12,446 bases of DNA from Candidatus Zixiibacteriota bacterium (GTDB taxonomy: Bacteria > Zixibacteria > MSB-5A5 > JAABVY01), in assembly GCA_014730285.1 (NCBI GenBank), contig WJIM01000398.1, positions 1 to 12,446 of the forward strand. The letters are read 5' to 3'. Below the pieces are notes generated by a model. That model was not told the DNA's origin and searched no databases. It saw only the letters and a program-made list of their open reading frames with translations. Of this stretch, positions 1 to 5,682 are shown in pieces; position 1 is the stretch's first letter; the number at the start of each line of letters is the position of its first letter. The position numbers and the translations under genes were made by a program.

Positions 1-38
1 ATTACATCCTCTTCCCCGCCACCAATAGTTATTTTTTT
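1..38 (-). other. Apparent frameshift and out-of-frame continuation of the preceding ORF
   Basis: On the minus strand the ORF reaches GGA AAA AAA and then TAA. Reading one A of the A7 run (complement of 32-38) twice replaces the stop with ATA ACT ATT and opens a frame continuing K-I-T-I-G-G-G-E-E-D-V to base 1. GGGEED-like residues after the ISDF...YL block fit my recollection of the longer family. The cause could be a real 1-base deletion (pseudogene), a sequencing or assembly indel in a homopolymer, or -1 slippage. The sequence alone cannot tell these apart. Confidence 0.45.
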
Positions 39-562
39 CCACTACTTAAAAATATCTCCTTTTTTCTCAAGTATTCAATAAAATCACTTATAGTATCCAA
101 TTCTTTAATGATCAGATAGAAACTGAATTCATCGAAAATATGTACAAACCCCTTGCCAAAGTTAGCAGATGAGTATAGTACTTTTCTCTTGCCACCCAAT
201 GCAACACCTATGCGATGAATAACTCTCGATTCCAAAGGAGGCAAATTTATACCCTCCTCACCATCTTGATTAATAACTATGTCCATCTTTTTTAATTGTC
301 TTTCCGCTCCATAAATCTGCTTAACAGACCTCTCAACAGCTCTCTTTAACCATCTCTCATATGCAGTTTCGTAAGCAACATTCTCTTGGAACTTAATTTC
401 TTTGACAGAAATTATTATTAGATTTGTATCGCAAACAATAAGCACATCCGTCAGCTCTTTCTCTAATCCCACTTCCTTAACAGGATTGCGAAAAGACCAA
501 ATATTGAAAAATGAATTAGAACATAAATCTCCAACAAATTTCTCGGACAAAGTTACAGGCAT
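29..562 (-). CDS. Uncharacterised protein, possible PD-(D/E)XK-like fold, probably 3'-frameshifted
   Basis: A 177-codon ORF preceded by a good ribosome binding site (GGGGAGG, 4 bases before the ATG). I know no named family. The stretch ELTDVLIVCDTNLIIISVKE (about residues 36-55) alternates hydrophobic strands around E36, D39 and K54, as in the core of NERD and other PD-(D/E)XK nuclease-like domains. However, the residue two before Lys is Ser52, not Glu or Gln. A helix with RAVERSVKQIYGAERQL follows, then RIGVALGG (117-124) and ELDTISDFIEYL (154-165). From memory, these blocks, with WSFRNP near residue 22, recur in a longer family of hypothetical proteins. The ORF ends abruptly at an A7 run, and the -1 frame stays open to the window edge, so the gene is probably longer and broken here. 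It lies 49 bases after recR on the same strand but is visibly more AT-rich, suggesting separate ancestry. Confidence 0.6.
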   Translation of the reverse strand: MPVTLSEKFVGDLCSNSFFNIWSFRNPVKEVGLEKELTDVLIVCDTNLIIISVKEIKFQENVAYETAYERWLKRAVERSVKQIYGAERQLKKMDIVINQDGEEGINLPPLESRVIHRIGVALGGKRKVLYSSANFGKGFVHIFDEFSFYLIIKELDTISDFIEYLRKKEIFLSSGKK

Positions 563-611
563 TTATCCTCCCCAATGTGATATTATCTATTTAGAGCAAA
601 AAAGCTAATTC

Positions 612-1211
612 TCAATAATCACGCCGATTACTGATCGCCTGTCCTAATGTTGTGTTGTCGGCGTATTCGAGGTCGGAGCCCTGGGGAAGGCCGCGGGCGA
701 TTCGTGTGACCTTCACGCCAATCGGTTTGATCAGCTTCGCCAAGAAAGCCGCCGTAGCTTCGCCCTCGACATTGGGATTGGTGGCTATGATTATCTCTTT
801 GACCTCATCACTCTTTAGACGCTCGATCAGCTCTCTGGCATGAAGCTGCTCCGGCCCGATACCGTCTAAGGGAGACAACGCCCCGCCCAGCACATGATAA
901 AGCCCTTTATACTCGCCGGTCTTTTCCAGTGCCAGAAGATCGTTGGCCTCTTCCACCACGCATATAGCGGAACGGTCGCGGCGTTCGGAGCGGCATATTT
1001 CGCATGGATCGGATTCGGTGATATTAAAGCAGATCGAGCAGGCACGCACTTTTTCACGCGCTTCACGGATCGCATCGGCAAGCTCGCGCACCTCCTTGGG
1101 ATCGCGTTTAAGCACCCAGAATGCCAGACGCTGCGCGGTCTTGCGTCCAATGCCCGGGAGTTTGGAGAACTCCCGGATTAATCTCTCGAGTGATTGTGAT
1201 GACGAAAACAT
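612..1211 (-). CDS. recR: Recombination mediator protein RecR
   Basis: RecR acts with RecO (and RecF) to load RecA on SSB-coated single-stranded DNA during gap repair. The 199-residue length is typical. Domains in order: an N-terminal helix-hairpin-helix (LPGIGRKTAQRLA, 18-30); a C4 zinc finger with Cys58, Cys61, Cys70 and Cys73; a Toprim domain beginning CVVEEANDLLALE (84-96) with acidic Glu87, followed by IIATNPNVEGEATA (141-154); and a C-terminal segment RIARGLPQGSDLEYAD (170-185). All key residues are present. The ATG lies only 5 bases after the ybaB stop, with no obvious Shine-Dalgarno in front, so translation is probably coupled to ybaB. It is the last conserved gene of the tRNA-SRP RNA-dnaX-ybaB-recR cluster. 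Confidence 0.97.
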   Translation of the reverse strand: MFSSSQSLERLIREFSKLPGIGRKTAQRLAFWVLKRDPKEVRELADAIREAREKVRACSICFNITESDPCEICRSERRDRSAICVVEEANDLLALEKTGEYKGLYHVLGGALSPLDGIGPEQLHARELIERLKSDEVKEIIIATNPNVEGEATAAFLAKLIKPIGVKVTRIARGLPQGSDLEYADNTTLGQAISNRRDY

Positions 1212-1216
1212 AGTAT

Positions 1217-1537
1217 TTACATCATCGGCAGGCCGGGAATATTCAGTCCGCCGGTAACCTCCGACATCTTCTCCGAGGCCAGCTCCGCCGCAGTCTTGTT
1301 GGCCTGATTGACAGCGGCAACGATCAAATCCTGAAGCATCTCGACATCCTCAGGATCAACAACCTCTTTATCGATTTGAATTTCCACAAGCTCCTGCTTG
1401 CCGTTGACAATGGCCTTGACCATACCGCCGCCCGCGGAACCCTCAACACGTTCCTCGGCAAGCTGCTCCTGGACCTCCATCATCTTGGCCTGCATCTTCT
1501 GAACCTGCTTCATCATGTTGCCAAAACCTTTAGCCAT
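1217..1537 (-). CDS. ybaB: YbaB/EbfC family nucleoid-associated protein
   Basis: A small dimeric DNA-binding protein of the YbaB/EbfC family, nearly always found between dnaX and recR, as here. Read from the chosen start it is 106 residues. It has an N-terminal helix rich in Met, Gln and Lys (GFGNMMKQVQKMQAKMMEVQ), the family signature around EGSAGGGMVKAIVNGK, a strand-helix core, and a C-terminal GLNIPGLPM tail. Two adjacent ATGs (1540 and 1537) follow AAGGAGAG. The second gives the usual MAKGFGN start and better spacing, while an upstream in-frame ATG at 1558 lies before the ribosome binding site and was not used. The start overlaps the 3' end of dnaX by 8 bases (ATGATGGCTAA), implying translational coupling. 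Confidence 0.94.
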   Translation of the reverse strand: MAKGFGNMMKQVQKMQAKMMEVQEQLAEERVEGSAGGGMVKAIVNGKQELVEIQIDKEVVDPEDVEMLQDLIVAAVNQANKTAAELASEKMSEVTGGLNIPGLPMM

Positions 1538-3245
1538 CATTCTCTCCTTTATTTCCAATGATCTTTATCGATTTCACTTCACCGCCGAATAAATCGACAG
1601 CTTCTTTCAAGTCCGGATTCTTTTCATACAATTTATCCGGCTCTATATCAAACGGGCTCTGCTTCTCATCTGTTCCGTTTTTGGGCGGCTGGGATTTGTC
1701 GACTTTGGTAACCAGCCTGAGAGCCTTGCCGAAAACAGTCTTCATATTCTTCTCAATAATCATACGGTTTTCACGTTTGGTAATATGCTGCTGCTGCGCG
1801 GTGCCATTGCCGAAATAAGTCAACTCCACCGACTCGCCGTCCATACGTGTCAACTCACCTTGCCCCAGAAACTCTCCCAGCATTCTTTTTTCATCCTTGA
1901 CCCGCTCCACGAAATCATTCCAGCTTATAGGTGTGGCCGCCTGCGGATGCGGCTTGGGCGGTGATGAAGAATTCTCGGATGTCGATGGTCTTGACGGTGA
2001 TGTTGATACTACAGGATTTTGAGCCGGGGCCGATCTTACCGGATTAAATTTTTTTTTTGAGGATTGGTCAACATTGGGGGCAAAAAGATCGGAGCCGCCT
2101 CCGCCCGACAGATTTAATTCATTCAGCTTCTTGAGCACATCCTCGAGCAAAACCGAGGACTCCATCCGCACCATACGAAGAATTGCGACCTCGAGAAATA
2201 TCGAGGGATCGGCTCCGGCCTTGAGGTCAAGCTGCAAATCGGAAAGCATCTTCACGATTCTGAAGATATCGCTGTCGGTAAATTTATCTTTTAACGGAAT
2301 ATATTTTTCCTGGAAATAATCCGAGACCGCCAGATAATCAAATGGATTCTCGGAAGCGTTAACTATCAAAATCTTTCTGAAATGCTCCTGGAAATCGAGA
2401 ATGAACTGGGAGACATCAACTCCGGAAATAAACATATCTTCAACCAGCTTCAAAGCGCTGTTGGAATCCTTTTTCATGATGCATTCGGTCAGATTAAACA
2501 GCAAATCCAGATCAACCAGTCCCAATGTATCTGCAATCATCTCACGGGTGATCTTGTCATCCGAGGAGGCTATCACCTGCTCGAAAATCGAGAGCGCATC
2601 CCGCAGCGAACCATCCCCCTTCTGCGCCAAAAGAGCGATACCATCTTCCTCGATATTGATATCCTCTTTATCCGCCAGCACCTTTAGATAATCGCTCATA
2701 TCCTTGAACGGTATTCGCCGGAAATCGTAGCGCTGGCATCGCGATAAAATAGTTGCCGGTAGCTTTTGAGGATCGGTGGTTGCGAAAATAAAGACTATAT
2801 GGGCAGGCGGCTCCTCCAGAGTTTTAAGCAATGCATCAAATGCCGGTCCGGAAAGCCTGTGAACTTCATCGATTATATAAATCTTGTATCTCGAGGCCGC
2901 AGGAGTATAACGCGCACTTTCGCGAAGGTTGCGGATATCATCCACACCCGTATTGGAGGCGGCATCTACCTCGATAACATCAAGGCTCGATCCGGTGGTA
3001 ATCTGCTTGCAGTTGGTGCATTCATTGCATGGTACCGGGAGAGGTCCTTTTTCGCAGTTCAGGGCCTTGGCCAGAATTCGTGCGGTCGTAGTCTTGCCCG
3101 TGCCCCGTGTTCCGGTAAACAGATAGGCATGCGAGAAACGTTTCTGCTTGATGGCATTCTGAAGAGTGGCTGTTATATGTTTTTGTGCAATAACATCTTC
3201 AAAAGTCTGGGGACGGTATTTTCGGGCTAAGACAAGATACGACAT
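1530..3245 (-). CDS. dnaX: DNA polymerase III subunit tau (and probably gamma)
   Basis: Clamp-loader ATPase subunit, which loads the beta sliding clamp and in its tau form links polymerase cores. It has 571 residues. Visible elements: RFC box YRPQTFEDVIAQ (10-21); Walker A GTRGTGKTTT (45-54); zinc module with Cys64, Cys73, Cys76 and Cys79; Walker B IIDEVH (124-129); sensor 1 FATTDPQKLP (154-163); and the arginine-finger motif SRC (168-170). Clamp-loader domains II-III run to about 390. A Ser/Pro/Asn-rich linker (about 400-445) leads to a tau-specific C-terminal domain. At codons 396-399 the coding strand has ten consecutive A residues, described separately. A moderate ribosome binding site (AGGAAG) lies about 11 bases upstream. 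It sits about 100 bases after the SRP RNA and is coupled to ybaB downstream. Confidence 0.97.
   Translation of the reverse strand: MSYLVLARKYRPQTFEDVIAQKHITATLQNAIKQKRFSHAYLFTGTRGTGKTTTARILAKALNCEKGPLPVPCNECTNCKQITTGSSLDVIEVDAASNTGVDDIRNLRESARYTPAASRYKIYIIDEVHRLSGPAFDALLKTLEEPPAHIVFIFATTDPQKLPATILSRCQRYDFRRIPFKDMSDYLKVLADKEDINIEEDGIALLAQKGDGSLRDALSIFEQVIASSDDKITREMIADTLGLVDLDLLFNLTECIMKKDSNSALKLVEDMFISGVDVSQFILDFQEHFRKILIVNASENPFDYLAVSDYFQEKYIPLKDKFTDSDIFRIVKMLSDLQLDLKAGADPSIFLEVAILRMVRMESSVLLEDVLKKLNELNLSGGGGSDLFAPNVDQSSKKKFNPVRSAPAQNPVVSTSPSRPSTSENSSSPPKPHPQAATPISWNDFVERVKDEKRMLGEFLGQGELTRMDGESVELTYFGNGTAQQQHITKRENRMIIEKNMKTVFGKALRLVTKVDKSQPPKNGTDEKQSPFDIEPDKLYEKNPDLKEAVDLFGGEVKSIKIIGNKGENDG
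2036..2058 (-). promoter_or_regulatory. A10 slippage site in dnaX with stops in both other frames
   Basis: The coding strand reads TC, then ten A, then TTTAATCCGG. In frame this is S396-K-K-K-F-N-P. One extra A, or a -1 ribosomal slip, gives AAA AAA AAA ATT TAA, a stop one codon after the run and a product of about 400 residues. One A fewer gives AAT TTA ATC CGG TAA, also a stop. The truncated product would keep the whole ATPase and oligomerisation region and lose the tau C-terminus. This resembles the A-run transcriptional slippage known in Thermus thermophilus dnaX. I see no Shine-Dalgarno stimulator close upstream and no strong hairpin downstream, which favours transcriptional over ribosomal slippage. 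Confidence 0.6.
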
Positions 3246-3347
3246 ATACTACAACTCTTCCTGCTTAATAATAAAACTATAAAACGAAGACTTCAAATCA
3301 TTTTTATTAAATCTGACGGAATATGATACAGTCACAAATTTTTTAAT

Positions 3348-3613
3348 CCCGTGCACCCATCCTTGATCCCGCCAGCACTAGTCGGGGAATCCAGCCAGCT
3401 CAGTCCAAGCAACCCCGCATCACATCCAGGAAGCCTCCTACCGCTGCTACCTTCCGGTCCTGACGGGGTTCGGAAACTATGGATTGCGCGGGACCTGATC
3501 GTCAACACCGCTTAAATTCCCCTTCCAGGCCGCAGCAGACCTCGGATGGGAATTCGGCCCCGGTATAGCGGATTCCGGGTACAGGGCACCGCTAGCTCCC
3601 CGCTTAGCACGGG
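3348..3613 (-). ncRNA. ffs: Signal recognition particle RNA, large bacterial type
   Basis: RNA scaffold of the signal recognition particle, which with Ffh targets nascent membrane and secretory proteins to FtsY. The hallmark domain IV loop GGACCGGAAGGTAGCAGC is present on the minus strand (about 3443-3460), with its GGAA tetraloop and the asymmetric internal loop bases. The 5' part (CTAAGCGGGGAGCTAGCGG, then TGCCCTGTACCCG) closely matches the Alu-domain end of Bacillus-type SRP RNA, as does GTGTTGACGATCAGGTCC before domain IV. The first seven bases CCCGTGC pair perfectly with the last seven GCACGGG, which sets the approximate 266-base ends. It lies 11 bases after the tRNA, so the two are probably processed from one transcript. 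The order SRP RNA-dnaX-ybaB-recR matches Firmicutes. Confidence 0.93.
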
Positions 3614-3624
3614 AAAAATTTTTA

Positions 3625-3697
3625 TGGAGCAGAGCGGGATCGAACCGCCGACCTGTACGTTGCGAACGTACCGCTCTCCCAGCTGAGCTACTGCCCC
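3625..3697 (-). tRNA. tRNA-Ala (anticodon CGC)
   Basis: A complete 73-base cloverleaf. Acceptor GGGGCAG pairs with CTGCTCC, including the G3-U70 wobble that is the alanine identity element, with discriminator A73. D stem GCTC/GAGC carries the AGCTGGGA loop. Anticodon stem GTACG/CGTAC closes loop TTCGCAA, giving anticodon CGC for GCG codons. The T stem GGCGG/CCGCT closes loop TTCGATC. The 3' CCA is not encoded (TAAAA follows A73), so it must be added by CCA nucleotidyltransferase. It sits directly upstream of the SRP RNA on the same strand. Confidence 0.97.
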
Positions 3698-3708
3698 ATG
3701 AGACCCCT

Positions 3709-3736
3709 AATTTATTACTAATAATATTATAATCAA
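3709..3736 (-). promoter_or_regulatory. Candidate promoter for tRNA-Ala / SRP RNA / dnaX cluster
   Basis: On the minus strand TTGATT and TAAATT are separated by 16 bases, ending 11 bases before the tRNA 5' end. A perfect TATAAT at 3726-3731 is an alternative -10 box giving a longer leader, but it lacks a good -35. Either would overlap the stop codon of the upstream transporter gene, leaving no room for a terminator there. Confidence 0.4.
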
Positions 3737-4611
3737 GCGATATTTTTTCGTTCCGAATAAAACAGCGCCGCGATGCCCGAGAATATAAATAATGCTCCGA
3801 TATATGTGGTCAAGGTGGGAATTTCGCCGAAAATCAGCCAGGCATAAACACTTGCACCCAGCGGTTCGCCCAGAATCGAGGTGCCCACGATATAGGCCCG
3901 GATTCGCTTCAAGGCCCAGTTATAGAGGGTATGGCCGAATGCTGTCGGAACCAACCCCAGGAGAAACAGCCAGATATGAAATCGAAACGAGAATGCCATC
4001 TTAAAATCCGCGAAAATCAGCACCATAAAAAGCAAAAATACCGCAGAGGAACCATAAACAATTTGGATATAAGCCGTATTCTCGACCCTCTGACGCACGA
4101 TTCGTCCGATGAAAATATAAACTGCCGCACAAATCGCGCCCACCAATGCCAATAGATCGCCGATAATATACTCGCGGGTGAACTGCATATCTCCCCAGCC
4201 TACAATGACAGCGCCTGCCAGGGCGATCAGGATAGCAAAAATCGAAAGCTTGCCGACCTTCTCAGATGTGAAAATAACAGTTAAAATAACAACATAAATC
4301 GGCTGGGTGGTAACGATTACAGTAGAGCTGGCAACCGATGTATAGAAGAGCGAGGTTATCCATGAGGCGAAGTGCAGAGCCAGCACCAAGCCGACCGCAA
4401 GCATAATCAAAAGATCGCGGATTGCAATACCGGAGAATATCTTTCTGGGTCTGGAAAGGCTGAAGGGAAGTATAATCACGGCTGCCCAGGCCATCCGGTA
4501 GAACGAAATCAGAAGGGGATGCAGGCCTTCACACCAGCGGATAAAGATGGCTGCCCATCCTACCGCCAGCATGGCCATGAATAGAATCAGATAGGCTTGG
4601 TTCTTTCGCAC
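3733..4611 (-). CDS. EamA/DMT superfamily transporter, 10 membrane segments
   Basis: A 292-residue inner-membrane protein with two EamA repeats (about 8-138 and 150-286), each with five hydrophobic segments, as is standard for drug/metabolite transporters. Visible features are the N-terminal GWAAIFIRW segment, SFYRMAWAA (36-44), the conserved helix end TTQPIYVVILTVIF (101-114), and in the second half GLVPTAFGHTLYNWALK (219-235) and ILGEPLGASVYAWLIFGE (246-263), which is typical of the family. The substrate cannot be read from sequence; relatives export amino acids, metabolites or drugs. The start is GTG at 4611 with no clear Shine-Dalgarno. An overlapping ATG three bases upstream is in another frame. 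It follows the Rrf2 gene by 87 bases on the same strand, so co-transcription is likely. Confidence 0.88.
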   Translation of the reverse strand: MRKNQAYLILFMAMLAVGWAAIFIRWCEGLHPLLISFYRMAWAAVIILPFSLSRPRKIFSGIAIRDLLIMLAVGLVLALHFASWITSLFYTSVASSTVIVTTQPIYVVILTVIFTSEKVGKLSIFAILIALAGAVIVGWGDMQFTREYIIGDLLALVGAICAAVYIFIGRIVRQRVENTAYIQIVYGSSAVFLLFMVLIFADFKMAFSFRFHIWLFLLGLVPTAFGHTLYNWALKRIRAYIVGTSILGEPLGASVYAWLIFGEIPTLTTYIGALFIFSGIAALFYSERKNIA

Positions 4612-4698
4612 ATGATTAAATTAGCTGATCCCTTTTGTTATACAAGAAAAAATTTGTATGATCTGCCCAAAATCAGCATGAACGAGGAGTTATGCCCA

Positions 4699-5112
4699 TT
4701 ACTTGCGAATAAACTTCGGATCGTCGAATGTGACTTCGCCCAGGTCATGAACCACATTCTTCTGAATCTTCTTCCAGAAGGGCAACATTGTGCAACTGAT
4801 ACGGTGATTGCACTGACATCCGCCGTTGTCATCAACGCACATGTTAACCTTCACTTCGCCCTGCATAGCCTCGATAACATTCAAAAACGAGATCTTAGCC
4901 TTGTCTTTGGCCAACTGATAGCCACCGGTAACACCCTGGAAGGATTTCAAGAACCCGGTGCGGCATAGTTCTTTTAATATTTTGGCCAGAAAATCACGCG
5001 GAATTCCCTCGCTCTCGGCTATCTCGGAAATAGAAGAGCGTTTGTTATCCGGCTGATTTACCAGAAATGTGATTGCCCTGAGAGCATAATCAGCTTTACG
5101 AGAGATCTGCAT
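4699..5112 (-). CDS. Rrf2 family transcriptional regulator, likely Fe-S or redox sensing
   Basis: A 137-residue dimeric winged-helix regulator. The N-terminus MQISRKADYALRAITFLV (1-18) and the recognition helix region IPRDFLAKILKELCRTGFLKS (37-57) are canonical, as is the wing GGYQLAKD (63-70). The sensor region has Cys92, Cys99, Cys101 and Cys107 (C-x6-C-x-C-x5-C), close to the three-Cys plus His pattern of IscR, NsrR and RsrR, so Fe-S cluster binding is plausible. Which signal (Fe-S status, nitric oxide, redox) cannot be told. No isc or suf genes are adjacent; the only plausible partner is the downstream transporter. It has a GAAAGG ribosome binding site and an AT-rich upstream region of nearly 290 bases where autoregulation could occur. 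Confidence 0.9.
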   Translation of the reverse strand: MQISRKADYALRAITFLVNQPDNKRSSISEIAESEGIPRDFLAKILKELCRTGFLKSFQGVTGGYQLAKDKAKISFLNVIEAMQGEVKVNMCVDDNGGCQCNHRISCTMLPFWKKIQKNVVHDLGEVTFDDPKFIRK

Positions 5113-5140
5113 AGCATACCTTTCAATTGATAAGTTAATA

Positions 5141-5171
5141 ACTATATTTCTATGTCATTCAAAGAGATCAA
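5141..5171 (-). promoter_or_regulatory. Weak candidate promoter for the Rrf2 gene
   Basis: On the minus strand TTGATC and TATAGT are separated by 19 bases, about 29 bases before the Rrf2 start codon. The spacer is long, so this is only suggestive. The rest of the AT-rich stretch from here to the rpmB stop has no gene; it contains a palindromic AAATTT-N4-AAATTT at 5322-5337, of unknown meaning. Confidence 0.22.
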
Positions 5172-5400
5172 AAAAAGACCTAATAAATCTACAATGCTAA
5201 TTTCAAATCTATAACACAATTCTTACATAGAGGTTTCATATAAAATTCATTTAGTTCTGTGTCAACATTAATAAATGAAACATAGACCCCTATTTTTTTG
5301 AAAAAGCCTAACCACTTACATAAATTTCCGTAAATTTGATCTGAAATAGCCCCCGGAAGCTGCAAAAAACCCCGCCTTTCCTAAAATAAAATAAAGGAAG

Positions 5401-5616
5401 TCACGCAGCCGTCGATTTGGGTTTGGCAGGGGCCTTGATGACCTTCCCGGCCTTCAGGCATGAAGAACAGACTTTAATTCGGGTTCGGCGGCCGTTAACC
5501 AGGGCGCGAACCTTGTGAAGATTGGGATTGAATCTTCTATTCGTTGCATTATTAGCATGGGAAACATTATGGCCGAATACCGGCTTCTTTCCGCATATGT
5601 CACAAACCTTAGCCAA
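5401..5616 (-). CDS. rpmB: 50S ribosomal protein L28, TTG start
   Basis: Large-subunit ribosomal protein bL28, 71 residues from the chosen start. It begins (M)AKVCDICGKKPVFGHNVSHA, followed by NRRFNPNLHKVRALVNGRRTRIKV, all diagnostic of bL28. Cys5, Cys8, Cys50 and Cys53 make this the zinc-ribbon (C+) form. A longer in-frame reading from TTG at 5631 would translate the Shine-Dalgarno itself (AGG AGG), so it is not used. TTG at 5616 sits 6 bases after GAGGAGG and gives the universal AKVC start. The tail is Ala/Pro/Lys-rich. It has its own strong promoter between valS and this gene, so it need not depend on valS transcription. L33 and other common partners are not nearby. Confidence 0.95.
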   Translation of the reverse strand: MAKVCDICGKKPVFGHNVSHANNATNRRFNPNLHKVRALVNGRRTRIKVCSSCLKAGKVIKAPAKPKSTAA

Positions 5617-5622
5617 TTTTAT

Positions 5623-5629
5623 CCTCCTC
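5623..5629 (-). promoter_or_regulatory. Ribosome binding site of rpmB that fixes the TTG start
   Basis: GAGGAGG on the minus strand, 6 bases before TTG at 5616. It rules out the upstream in-frame TTG, whose reading would pass through this site. Confidence 0.85.
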
Positions 5630-5646
5630 AAAAAGTATAATCAAAT

Positions 5647-5675
5647 ATTATAGCAAATTCCGGCATCGAATGCAA
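5647..5675 (-). promoter_or_regulatory. Sigma70-type promoter of rpmB
   Basis: On the minus strand TTGCAT and a perfect TATAAT are separated by exactly 17 bases, in the short gap after the valS stop. The predicted transcription start is near 5640, leaving a leader of about 24 bases. Confidence 0.7.
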
Positions 5676-5682
5676 GCTGAAT

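Noticed and set aside
2766..3230. A 154-codon plus-strand ORF opposite the dnaX ATPase domain
   Set aside because: Antisense to the strongly conserved Walker A/B region; explained by codon bias of dnaX.
3268..3296. A TTGAAG-N17-TATTAT promoter-like match just before dnaX
   Set aside because: Its start site would fall at about 3261, inside the dnaX Shine-Dalgarno, so the transcript would be poorly translated; read-through from the tRNA/SRP RNA promoter is more likely.
4640..4659. ATACAA-N8-TTGTAT inverted repeat between the Rrf2 and transporter genes
   Set aside because: A six-bp AT-rich stem in AT-rich DNA is expected by chance, with no T-tract at a useful position; it could be an operator but nothing supports that.
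5233..5281. Inverted pair GTTTCAT / ATGAAAC upstream of the Rrf2 gene
   Set aside because: Only seven bases, 35 bases apart, in AT-rich sequence; not a match to known Rrf2-family operators.
5364..5400. Possible terminator after rpmB
   Set aside because: There is a T6 tract on the minus strand and a 5-bp AT-rich stem, but six bases separate them and the loop is long, so it does not meet the usual form.
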